Source: Pedobacter sp. MC2016-14
GTDB taxonomy: Bacteria; Bacteroidota; Bacteroidia; Sphingobacteriales; Sphingobacteriaceae
Assembly: GCF_020991475.1 (NCBI RefSeq)
Contig: NZ_JAJMPA010000001.1
Location: 1,240,001 to 1,304,000 of the forward strand
Reading direction: 5' to 3'
DNA length: 64,000 bases
Each line of letters begins with the position of its first letter. Within the stretch, counting starts at the first letter, position 1. Shown in pieces: positions 32,819 to 41,503 of this stretch. Position numbers and translations under genes: made by a program. The notes beneath the pieces are model-generated. The model was not told where the DNA came from and ran no database searches. It saw only the letters and a program-made list of their open reading frames with translations.

Positions 32819-34834
32819 ATGCAAATGTACTTCCGGACTTTCCTATTAAGCTTTTTGCTCATCGTGTTTTTGCCCAAATTAAAGGCTCAGCTGTTTCAGC
32901 ATCCTGGTATTTTGCACAGCAAGGAAGATCTTACACGCATAAAACATGGTGTTGCAGCAAAGCAGGAGCCTATTTTTTCAGGATATAAAGTATTTTTGGA
33001 AAATCCTGTATCTCATTACAACTATAGAATGCAAGGACCTTTAGTTTCCATTGGAAGAAATCCTACCGTTGGGCAGGTGATTTACGATACAGATGCAAAT
33101 GCAGCGCATCAAAATGCCGTGATGTGGACCATTACAGGCGAAAAAGCCTATGCGGAAAAGGCAATAGAAATTGTAAATGCATGGGCATCAAGTTTAAAAT
33201 CAATAACAGGACGTGATGCTGTGTTGATGGCCGGACTTGGCCCCTTTAAAATGGTTAATGCAGCAGAACTTCTTCGTTACACAAATTCGGGCTGGAAAGA
33301 AAAGGACATCAAACAGGCAGAATTGCATTTTAAAACGATAATCTATCCAGTATTACAAAATTTCGCTTTGTTTGCCAATGGAAACTGGGATGCCGCAGCA
33401 CTTAAAACAGTAATGGCTATTGGTGTATTTTGTAATGATCGAAGCATTTTTGAACGAGGCCTTAGATATTACGTTAATGGAGCAGGCAATGGCAGGCTAT
33501 CTCATTATGTAATTAATAATGACGGACAGGTTCAGGAAAGCGGACGTGACCAGGGACATACGCAGCTAGGAATTGCTATGCTTGCAGAATGTTCTGCTAT
33601 TGCATGGAACCAGGGCTTGGACTTATACAGTTATAATGATAATCTTTTGTTGAAGGGTTTTGAATATACCGCTAAATATAATTTGGGACAGCCAGTTCCT
33701 TTTAAGCCAACTATAGACTACACTGGAAAGTACCGGCATAAGATAGTTTCTAAAATAGACAGTGGTAGTTTAAGGGCCGTATATGAGCAAGTGTACAATC
33801 ATTATGTGAAGAAAATGGGATTGGTTGCTCCTTTTACAACATTGGCCGCAGAAAAAGTACGACCTGAAGGTCCGGGAAAACCTGGTGCCGACCATCCGGG
33901 TTATGGCACATTATATTTTACCGTTCCAACAGGTAAAAATATCAAATCAGAGATACCTGTGGTACCTTCAGCACCAGGTGGTTTAATTGTGGATGGAACA
34001 TCCAAGGCCATTGCACTCACATGGATCAAGTCAATTGGAGCTACTACCTATTCGGTTAAAAGAGCAGAGAAGGTAGGCGGCCCTTATGTCACCATCGCTC
34101 AAAATATCAAATTACAGGGCTATACAGACCGTAAAGTTAAAGCAGGTGTTACCTACTTTTATACGGTGACCGCAAAAAATAAAAATGGAATAAGTTCTAA
34201 TGCTTTAGCGGTGGGCATCTCGGCAGGTTTGCCTAAGCCCTGGAGTTTCCATGAAATTGGCCAATCTGCCTATAAAGGTTATGTTGGCTATGATGGTGAA
34301 CAATTTGAATTGGTCAGTTCAGGTAAAGGGCTTGATAGCTTGAAAGATGCATTCAGTTTTACCGCTTTACCTTTACAGGGAGATGGAGAAATGACTGTTC
34401 GCTATGTGCCTCAGTTGAGTTCCCAATTTTCTCAGCTTGGACTGAGTATCAGGAGCGGTACGTCCGAGAATGCCGCGCATGTATCTCTGATACTTTTTCC
34501 TAAGAAAGCCGAACATATTGAAGCGCCTGATTGGCAGGCAAGGTTACTCACAAGAAAGTCTCCTGGTGCTAAAGCAGAATTGATTGGGAGTGTAGGTGAT
34601 CTGCCAGCATCTGCCGTTACTTTTGGTAGGCTAACAGGTTATTATTGGCTACGTTTGCAGCGCAAAGGAAATACTTTTTCTGGTTATTCTTCTGCAGATG
34701 GTAAGATTTGGACAAAAGTTGGAACATTTACCACACCATTTGAAAAGAATGTTTCCATCGGAATGTGCGTAGCTTCAGGACTACAGGATATAAAAACTAC
34801 GGTTCAATTTGATCAGGTATTGTTATCATTTTGA
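32819..34834 (+). CDS. Alginate-lyase-family protein with FN3 and C-terminal sandwich
   Basis: 671 residues, signal peptide ending KLKAQ. Domains: an alginate_lyase-type toroid (about 25-375; HPGILHSKEDLTRIK, AEKAIEIVNAWASSLKS, NGNWDAAALKTVMAIGVF, QESGRDQGHTQ, LAAEKVRPEGPGKPGADHPG), a fibronectin type III module (about 385-475) and a concanavalin-like sandwich (about 480-671; LTGYYWLRLQRKGNTFSGYS, then DGKIWTKVG). The lyase core shares the QESGRDQGH and EKVRPEG motifs with the gene at 16284 but adds likely binding modules. It closes PUL 1. Confidence 0.82.
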   Translation: MQMYFRTFLLSFLLIVFLPKLKAQLFQHPGILHSKEDLTRIKHGVAAKQEPIFSGYKVFLENPVSHYNYRMQGPLVSIGRNPTVGQVIYDTDANAAHQNAVMWTITGEKAYAEKAIEIVNAWASSLKSITGRDAVLMAGLGPFKMVNAAELLRYTNSGWKEKDIKQAELHFKTIIYPVLQNFALFANGNWDAAALKTVMAIGVFCNDRSIFERGLRYYVNGAGNGRLSHYVINNDGQVQESGRDQGHTQLGIAMLAECSAIAWNQGLDLYSYNDNLLLKGFEYTAKYNLGQPVPFKPTIDYTGKYRHKIVSKIDSGSLRAVYEQVYNHYVKKMGLVAPFTTLAAEKVRPEGPGKPGADHPGYGTLYFTVPTGKNIKSEIPVVPSAPGGLIVDGTSKAIALTWIKSIGATTYSVKRAEKVGGPYVTIAQNIKLQGYTDRKVKAGVTYFYTVTAKNKNGISSNALAVGISAGLPKPWSFHEIGQSAYKGYVGYDGEQFELVSSGKGLDSLKDAFSFTALPLQGDGEMTVRYVPQLSSQFSQLGLSIRSGTSENAAHVSLILFPKKAEHIEAPDWQARLLTRKSPGAKAELIGSVGDLPASAVTFGRLTGYYWLRLQRKGNTFSGYSSADGKIWTKVGTFTTPFEKNVSIGMCVASGLQDIKTTVQFDQVLLSF

Positions 34835-34847
34835 GATGATTTACTAA

Positions 34848-34906
34848 AATTTGAACCATTTTAATCAAATTTTAAACCTTTGCACACTTCTGTAGGATTA
34901 CATTTG
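34848..34906 (+). promoter_or_regulatory. Operator-promoter upstream of GH28 (copy A)
   Basis: Two half-sites, TTTGAACC (34850-34857) and TTTAAACC (34871-34878), lie 21 bp apart, followed by a -7 box TACATTTG (34899-34906). A matching element of the same 59-nt length lies before susC of PUL 2 at 41421-41479. The TTTG nearest the -33 position is only 16 nt from the -7 box, as expected for an activator-dependent promoter. Likely bound by the AraC-type domain of the PUL 2 regulator (inference). Confidence 0.7.
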
Positions 34907-34929
34907 TAGAAACCAAATATCCTGTAGAA

Positions 34930-36180
34930 ATGAAACTAGCTAAAACCTATTTACTAATGTCCATGCTCTTGTGTACGAGCCTGGCTTACGCGCAGTACAC
35001 CCGTCTGCCTCAAATTTCATCAAAAATTTATAGCGTAAAAGATTATGGCGCGGTAGGCGACAATAAAACAGTAAATACCCAGGCCATTCAAAAAACGCTG
35101 GACCTGGCAAAAACAACCGGAGGGAAGGTCTTGATCCCGGCAGGGGAATACCTTTGTGGACCGTTAAATTTGTACAGTAGCACAAATCTGGAAATTGTTA
35201 AAGGAGCTACTTTGCGTTTGACCAACATTATCAACGATTTTCCATCAGAAAAGAACCGTTACCTTAATTTCATCAATATTTCAAAAGCGACAGATGTTAA
35301 AATATCTGGCGGGGGTATTATTGATGGTCAGGGTGAGCCCTGGTGGATAGCCACTACCGCAAAAACGTTGACCATGCGAAGGCCACAGCTGTTGTATATG
35401 GAAGGCCTGCAAAGGGTAGAAATTACCGGGGTTACTTTTTTAAACCCCCCAAATACACATATTTCCCTAAAAAACTGTAGCGATGTTTACATTCATGATG
35501 TACGGATAGAAGCGCCTGCAAAATCACGCAATACAGATGGCATTAACATTTCCGCTAAAAATTGCACTATAGAACGTTGTACCATTAATACCGGAGACGA
35601 TAACATTGCCATCAATTTTGGCAACAAGAAACAAGCTGAAGATGATCCTGAAGTACAAAATATGCTCATCAGTGATTGCAACTTTGGCGTTGGTCATGGT
35701 TTGTCCATAGGTAGTTATACCTCAGGAAGTTTACGCAATCTGAAGGTGCGCAACTGCTCCTTTGACGGTACTACTTCGGCCATCCGCATTAAAACCGCCC
35801 GGGGGCGAGGGGGGATTCTTGATCAGGTAAGTTACGAAAACATTACCATCAGGAATTCACGCTGGCCGATTTTTATATCTCAGTATTATCCACATGAACC
35901 AAAAACCCCACAGGAAGATACCACAACTGCTATTGGTGCATACAATCCCATCTACAAAAATATCTCCTTAAAAAATATTACTTGCAGCAACTGCCAGGAG
36001 GCATTGATCCTTTGGGGGCTTCCAGAATCACCGATCCAAAATATCCGGTTTGAGGATGTAAAGATCTCCGCAAGCAAGGGCGCACAAATTTATCACGTTT
36101 CAAAAGCCGAGTTTGTCAATTCGGCTATCAAAACCACAGAGAAACCACGCATTTATAATTCAACAGTAACAGGTCTTTAA
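34930..36180 (+). CDS. GH28 polygalacturonase-type enzyme
   Basis: 416 residues with signal peptide (ending SLAYAQ). A right-handed beta-helix with all four GH28 blocks: NTDG with Asp203, GDDN with Asp223-Asp224, GHG with His256 and RIK with Arg286 and Lys288. The opening YSVKDYGAVGDNKTVNTQAIQ is typical. GH28 enzymes hydrolyse galacturonan or rhamnogalacturonan by inversion; exo or endo mode and exact linkage cannot be read from the motifs. The first gene of PUL 2, after its operator-like element. Confidence 0.95.
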   Translation: MKLAKTYLLMSMLLCTSLAYAQYTRLPQISSKIYSVKDYGAVGDNKTVNTQAIQKTLDLAKTTGGKVLIPAGEYLCGPLNLYSSTNLEIVKGATLRLTNIINDFPSEKNRYLNFINISKATDVKISGGGIIDGQGEPWWIATTAKTLTMRRPQLLYMEGLQRVEITGVTFLNPPNTHISLKNCSDVYIHDVRIEAPAKSRNTDGINISAKNCTIERCTINTGDDNIAINFGNKKQAEDDPEVQNMLISDCNFGVGHGLSIGSYTSGSLRNLKVRNCSFDGTTSAIRIKTARGRGGILDQVSYENITIRNSRWPIFISQYYPHEPKTPQEDTTTAIGAYNPIYKNISLKNITCSNCQEALILWGLPESPIQNIRFEDVKISASKGAQIYHVSKAEFVNSAIKTTEKPRIYNSTVTGL

Positions 36181-36190
36181 TTAAAAAAAT

Positions 36191-36991
36191 ATGAGCAGCA
36201 AAAGCCACAGCACAGACAGCAAAGTATTCCGTATATTTCTATTTTCCATTGTTTGTTTAATCGCTATTACAGCATTTAGAACAAAGGAGAAACCAGTACT
36301 TTACATTATAGGCGATTCTACAGTTCAAAATAGTGATGGCAATGGCCGCAATGAATATTGGGGTTGGGGGAGCTTAATTAAACCCTACCTTGATACCAAC
36401 AAAATCACTCTTCAAAACCATGCGAAAGCTGGCACAAGCACCCGGACTTTTATTTTGGATGGCCGCTGGGATAAGATCCTGGCAGTATTAAAAAAGGGTG
36501 ATTTTGTAATGATGCAATTTGGGCACAATGACCATAGCGGTGTGGAAGATACCACCAAGCAGAAAGGCTCTCTTTTGGGCACAGGCGAAGAAACGAAAGA
36601 GATCATCAGCATCAGGGACCATAAAAAGGAAATTGTGCATACCTATGGATGGTACCTGAGTAAATTTATAAAAGAAGCGAAAGCAAAAGGCGCCATCCCA
36701 ATTGTGTGCTCTTTGGTGCCAAGGAACAAATGGAAAGACGGAAAGGTAGTTGTAGAAGCTAAATTCCCGGAATGGGCTGAGGAAACCGCCCGCACACAAG
36801 GAGCATATTATATTGATTTGAACAAGTTGATCAGGATGCGCTATGAGCAGCAGGGTCCGGAAAAGATAAAAGCTTTTTTCCCTGTAGATGGTACCCATAC
36901 CAACCTAAAGGGCGCAGAATTGAATGCGGCCTGCGTGGTTGAGGGGCTGAAAATAATTAAAGAATGCCCGCTGAACGTATACATTAAATAA
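36191..36991 (+). CDS. CE12 rhamnogalacturonan acetylesterase-like
   Basis: 266 residues with an N-terminal hydrophobic segment (about 12-28; signal peptide or anchor). SGNH hydrolase: IIGDSTVQNSDG with nucleophile Ser43, the AGTSTRTF glycine block, FGHNDHS, and VDGTHTNLKGAE with Asp233 and His236. These are the CE12 features of rhamnogalacturonan acetylesterases, which remove acetyl groups from galacturonate residues and expose the chain to GH28. It begins 10 nt after GH28. Confidence 0.92.
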   Translation: MSSKSHSTDSKVFRIFLFSIVCLIAITAFRTKEKPVLYIIGDSTVQNSDGNGRNEYWGWGSLIKPYLDTNKITLQNHAKAGTSTRTFILDGRWDKILAVLKKGDFVMMQFGHNDHSGVEDTTKQKGSLLGTGEETKEIISIRDHKKEIVHTYGWYLSKFIKEAKAKGAIPIVCSLVPRNKWKDGKVVVEAKFPEWAEETARTQGAYYIDLNKLIRMRYEQQGPEKIKAFFPVDGTHTNLKGAELNAACVVEGLKIIKECPLNVYIK

Positions 36992-37047
36992 GTACTTTTA
37001 CGTAGTTCTGCTTTAGTAATGAAAACGCTAAAGCAGAAAGACCAAAT

Positions 37048-40000
37048 ATGAAGTTGAGTGCCTTAGTTAAGTTAGTTATCCTTGTTTTACTGTGCTCGTT
37101 GCGCCTTCAGGCGCAACTGAAGTTTAAATTTGACTATTACTCAACGGAAAATGGCCTATCTCACGATGCGGTAACCAGTATCATGAAAGACCGGGAGGGT
37201 TTTCTGTGGATTGGTACCTGGAATGGAATCAACAGGTTTGATGGGCACACTTTTAAATCATACCGGTCTTTTCCGGGAGATTTGTCTCAATTGAAGAACG
37301 ACAGGATTGATCAGATTACGGAAGACCTTTCTAAAAACCTTTGGATTAAGGCATACGACAATCAGATTTACCGTTTTGACAAGCGAAAGGAGCAGTTTTA
37401 TCCTTTTTTGCTTAAAGAAAGCAAGCCGGGCTATAAGGTGTTGTTTAACCGTACACAAGTTTCCAGGGATGGGGTAGTGTGGTTGCTTACCTTTAAGGAT
37501 GGCTTGGTGATTATTCCTGATGCAGACCACCAGGAAAGGTACACTTATATAAAAAGCAAGGCGAAGACCGGCCTTACCTTACCCTCTGATACAGTTAAAT
37601 TTGTACATGAAGACCGGGACGGAAAGATCTGGGTGGCTACTACAAAAGGATTAACATGCCTTTTGAAAAAACCTGATGGGAAGTATAGCGCTTTAAAACT
37701 GGATCCAGGTATTTTTAAGGCGGAGAATTTTAACTGCCGGGCGGAAGATAAAACCCATATTTACTTTGGTACAGACGATGGGAACCTGCTTGTTTATGAA
37801 AAACTTAGCAGGTATGCCGTCCGCAAAAAGATCTCAAATGCGGCGCTAAATATGTTGCTTGCTTCAAAAACGCAGGGGCTTTTTTATGCAAGTTCGTCTG
37901 CCGGGGAGCTGATTTCCATTTTTAATCAGGCCAAGCAGGTGTCAGCACTTACTTACCATAAAAACGAAAAACTGCTGTCTATCTATGAAGACAGGTCAGG
38001 AAATCTTTGGATCGAGCCTGAAAAAGCCGGAGTAATCAGGTATAGTGTTGCAGATAGAAAGTTTTCGGGCTTCTCTGCAAAGAACGATGAGGGCTCTTCT
38101 TATGTTGGTAACCACTATAAAGTTTTTGAAGATAAAGAGGGGCGGGTATGGGTAAATATGAAGAGTGGTGGTTTCTCTTATTATCATGCTGCGAGCGCAA
38201 GAATGGAAGCTTTTACCGACCAGCGCTTTTCTAATATTATTACCTCACTGTTATATGATGATGCTGGTGTACTTTGGTTTTGTACCATTGATAAGGGCAT
38301 CAATAAGGTGCTTTTTCAGGAAAACGACTTCAACCAGCATTTGTTAGCCCCATTGCTTCATCATACCTCCGACAATGAGGTAAGGAGTATTTGGACGGAT
38401 GGTAAACAGCAGTTGTGGTTGGGTGTGAAGAGTGGAAACATTTATGTTTTTAAAAATGGGAACAAGGTTCCTGTAACATTTCTTAACGCGCCGAAGTCTG
38501 GTTTTGGTGGCATCTATTGTATTCTTGGAGACAGCAGAGGGAATATATGGATAGGTAGTAAAACGACCGGACTTTACAGGGCTAGTCCCGCGCCGCAGGG
38601 TAAAAACAGCTATGTGCTTAGCCATTATGGTAAGGCTGTGGAAGGCAGTTCAGGTATGAATAGCAATGAGGTATATGCCTTGTTGGAAGATCAGTATGGA
38701 AAAATATGGGTTGGTACCTTTGATGAAGGATTAAACATTGCAAGTTATGAAAATGATGCTGTAAAGTTTGCCAACCGCGAGAATGGTGGTCTGGCGGGAT
38801 ATCCAAAAGAAGGCTTTAGGAAAATCAGGAACATGGCCCTGGACCAAAAGGGTAATGTATGGATAGGTACCACGAATGGTTTGGTAGTAAAGCAAGTAGG
38901 AGACGGCAAGCAGGCTGGAAAATCTTATGCCGCTTACAGTAAAATCCCCGGTTCTAAGCATAGTCTGGGAGACAACGATGTTCAGTTTGTTTTCCGTGAT
39001 CGCAAAAATAGGATGTGGCTTGCCACCTCTGGAGGAGGTTTGGAGTGGGCAATTGGAAACAATCCTTTAAAAGGTTTGAGCTTCAGGAGTTATACTACAT
39101 TAGATGGACTGCCGAACGACTACGTATTAAGTTGTGCTGAAGACAGCCATGGTTACATCTGGGCAGCAACTCAAAATGGTTTGGCGAAGTTTAATCCGCA
39201 AACAGCACAATTCAAAAACTACGACTCTTACGATGGCTTGCCTAAAGCCACCTTCTCAGAAGCATCTGCGCAGCAATTAGCAGATGGCACTTTGGTTTTT
39301 GGAACCAACCGCGGTTACCTTTCTTTCCATGCAGACAGCATTAAGAATTATAAGACCAGGGCCAATATGGTATTGACCAACCTGCAGATCAATAATCATG
39401 ATCAGGGTTTGTCCAGAGATGGAGTTCTCCGGGCAGATATCAATTATACCGAACAACTTGATTTAAAATACAATCAAAACATCATCAGTATTGATTATGC
39501 AATTTTGGATCCTAAGTCCGGACCAAAACAGTTTTATGCCTATCGGTTAAAGGGCTTTGAAAGCAACTGGAACAACAACAGGGAACAGCGAAGGGCAACT
39601 TATACCAATTTGCCACCAGGTAAATATACATTTGAAGTGAAGAGCCTAAACGACGAAATGTATGTAGAAAGGCCATATAAAAGTTTAGAGATTAACATTA
39701 TGCCACCGCCATGGAAAACCTGGTGGGCCTACTTCATTTACCTGTTGCTTATTGCCGTGCTGATTGCTGTTGCGAGAAGAGTAACACTTACCATGCTGCG
39801 GTTGAGGAACAAGATTGCAGTGGAGCAGAAACTGGCAGAGCTGAAGTCCGGTTTTTTTACCAATATTTCTCATGAACTGCGGACCCCGTTAACCTTAATA
39901 TTAAACCCGATTGAGGAGATAGGAAGAAATGAACCTTTAAGCCCACAGGGTACGGCACAGGTTAGCATCGTTAAGAAAAATGCAAACCGCATGATCCGCT

Positions 40001-41406
40001 TCATTAACCAGTTGCTGGACTTAAGGAAACTGGAGAGTGGAAAGGCCACTTTGAAAGTCTCTCGTTTTGACCTGATCGCTTTTCTCCACAATATTTTTGA
40101 ATATTTTAATGAACTGGCTTTAAAAAAGAACATTATTCTGGAACTGGTTTGTGATCAGGATGAACTTTTAATTTGGGCAGATGCCGAAAAGCTGGATATT
40201 GTAATTTACAACTTGTTGGCAAATGCCTTTAAATTTAGTCCTGACAACAAAACCATTAAAATAATCCTTAGCGTAAATTCCCCGCAAAATGAGCTCTGCC
40301 TGGAGGTATACGATCAGGGTAAGGGCGTAGTGGAAGAGAAGCTGGAGGAGATTTTTGGGCTATATTACCAGGCCAATGAGCAGAGTGATACGGAACAAAA
40401 GGGAACGGGGATTGGCCTTGCGCTCTCTAAAGAACTCGTTGCCTTGCATAGCGGAAGAATTTCGGCGTTTGTTAATGCCGATAAAGGCCTTAGTGTTCAG
40501 GTATGTCTGCCTCTTGGAAAAGATCATTTTAAAGCAGAAGACTGCGGGGCAATGAATTTTGATGATAAGCGGCCATCAGGTATTCTGGCTGTAGATGCCG
40601 GTCTTTCTGTGCTTGCTGAAGAAGAGCAATTGGTTAAAAATGCTACGGTTTTACTGGTGGAAGACAATACAGACCTTAGGAATTTTTTAAGTGCCCAGCT
40701 TGGCAGGATTTATCAGGTGGAAACAGCTGTTGATGGCCAGGAAGGTTGGGAGAAGGCCTCCGCGCTCATGCCGGATTTGATTTTGAGTGACATCATGATG
40801 CCTAGGATGAGTGGCATAGCCCTGCTTGAGAAATTGAAGGCCGAAGTAAGCACCAGCCATATCCCGGTGGTCTTACTCTCTGCTAAGTATGCCATTGAGC
40901 ATCAAATTGAAGGGCTACAGTATGGTGCAGATTATTACATCACCAAGCCATTTAACAATGAGTTTCTTTTTGCCGCCATTGCGGGCCTCCTTAAGCAGCG
41001 TAAATTGCTCTTTAATGCCATGGTAGAAAAGAAAGCTTACGTTTCGCTGGAACCCGCCGCCATTGTGATCACCGATAAGGATAAGATGTTCCTTGAAAAG
41101 GTGATTGAAATTGTGGAGCACAATATGGAAAATCCTGATTTTAATATTGATGCTGTGGCAGAAACTATAGGCATGGGCAGGTCTACTTTTTACAGGAAAT
41201 TTAAAAGCCTGACCAACCTGGCACCGGTAGAGTTTGTGCGGGACATGCGGCTTCAGCGTGGAAAGCAATACCTGGATGCTGGCGAGACTAATATTTCCGT
41301 GATCGCTTATAAAGTTGGCTTTAACAATGCCAAATATTTCAGCACTTGTTTCCGGGAAAAATACAACTGTTCGCCATCTGCTTACCTGCAGGAAATCCCT
41401 AAATAA
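37048..41406 (+). CDS. Hybrid two-component regulator (HTCS), PUL 2
   Basis: 1452 residues: signal peptide (about 1-23), periplasmic WIGT-type propeller repeats (about 25-760), Y_Y_Y domain (about 800-875), membrane helix (about 890-912), HisKA with His942 in ISHELRTPL, HATPase, a receiver with Asp1248 in LILSDIMMPRMSG, and a C-terminal AraC-type helix-turn-helix (VIAYKVGFNNAKYFSTCFRE). It sits between GH28/CE12 and susC. The two near-matching operator elements flank its gene cluster on the left and lie just downstream on the right, so it is the best candidate activator of both units, sensing a pectin oligosaccharide. Confidence 0.96.
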   Translation: MKLSALVKLVILVLLCSLRLQAQLKFKFDYYSTENGLSHDAVTSIMKDREGFLWIGTWNGINRFDGHTFKSYRSFPGDLSQLKNDRIDQITEDLSKNLWIKAYDNQIYRFDKRKEQFYPFLLKESKPGYKVLFNRTQVSRDGVVWLLTFKDGLVIIPDADHQERYTYIKSKAKTGLTLPSDTVKFVHEDRDGKIWVATTKGLTCLLKKPDGKYSALKLDPGIFKAENFNCRAEDKTHIYFGTDDGNLLVYEKLSRYAVRKKISNAALNMLLASKTQGLFYASSSAGELISIFNQAKQVSALTYHKNEKLLSIYEDRSGNLWIEPEKAGVIRYSVADRKFSGFSAKNDEGSSYVGNHYKVFEDKEGRVWVNMKSGGFSYYHAASARMEAFTDQRFSNIITSLLYDDAGVLWFCTIDKGINKVLFQENDFNQHLLAPLLHHTSDNEVRSIWTDGKQQLWLGVKSGNIYVFKNGNKVPVTFLNAPKSGFGGIYCILGDSRGNIWIGSKTTGLYRASPAPQGKNSYVLSHYGKAVEGSSGMNSNEVYALLEDQYGKIWVGTFDEGLNIASYENDAVKFANRENGGLAGYPKEGFRKIRNMALDQKGNVWIGTTNGLVVKQVGDGKQAGKSYAAYSKIPGSKHSLGDNDVQFVFRDRKNRMWLATSGGGLEWAIGNNPLKGLSFRSYTTLDGLPNDYVLSCAEDSHGYIWAATQNGLAKFNPQTAQFKNYDSYDGLPKATFSEASAQQLADGTLVFGTNRGYLSFHADSIKNYKTRANMVLTNLQINNHDQGLSRDGVLRADINYTEQLDLKYNQNIISIDYAILDPKSGPKQFYAYRLKGFESNWNNNREQRRATYTNLPPGKYTFEVKSLNDEMYVERPYKSLEINIMPPPWKTWWAYFIYLLLIAVLIAVARRVTLTMLRLRNKIAVEQKLAELKSGFFTNISHELRTPLTLILNPIEEIGRNEPLSPQGTAQVSIVKKNANRMIRFINQLLDLRKLESGKATLKVSRFDLIAFLHNIFEYFNELALKKNIILELVCDQDELLIWADAEKLDIVIYNLLANAFKFSPDNKTIKIILSVNSPQNELCLEVYDQGKGVVEEKLEEIFGLYYQANEQSDTEQKGTGIGLALSKELVALHSGRISAFVNADKGLSVQVCLPLGKDHFKAEDCGAMNFDDKRPSGILAVDAGLSVLAEEEQLVKNATVLLVEDNTDLRNFLSAQLGRIYQVETAVDGQEGWEKASALMPDLILSDIMMPRMSGIALLEKLKAEVSTSHIPVVLLSAKYAIEHQIEGLQYGADYYITKPFNNEFLFAAIAGLLKQRKLLFNAMVEKKAYVSLEPAAIVITDKDKMFLEKVIEIVEHNMENPDFNIDAVAETIGMGRSTFYRKFKSLTNLAPVEFVRDMRLQRGKQYLDAGETNISVIAYKVGFNNAKYFSTCFREKYNCSPSAYLQEIPK

Positions 41407-41420
41407 GCACCGCTGCACAT

Positions 41421-41479
41421 AATTTAAACCATTTTGGTCATTTTTTAGACCCCTTTGGCGTTGCTCAGGAATACATTTG
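41421..41479 (+). promoter_or_regulatory. Operator-promoter upstream of susC, PUL 2 (copy B)
   Basis: Half-sites TTTAAACC (41423-41430) and TTTAGACC (41444-41451), again 21 bp apart, with -7 box TACATTTG (41472-41479). The element matches copy A at 34848 base for base in position over its left half and its right end, while the middle has diverged, consistent with selection on two binding sites and a promoter. No TTTG lies at normal -33 spacing. Confidence 0.72.
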
Positions 41480-41503
41480 GAAAGAATTCTAACCAAATAG
41501 ATT

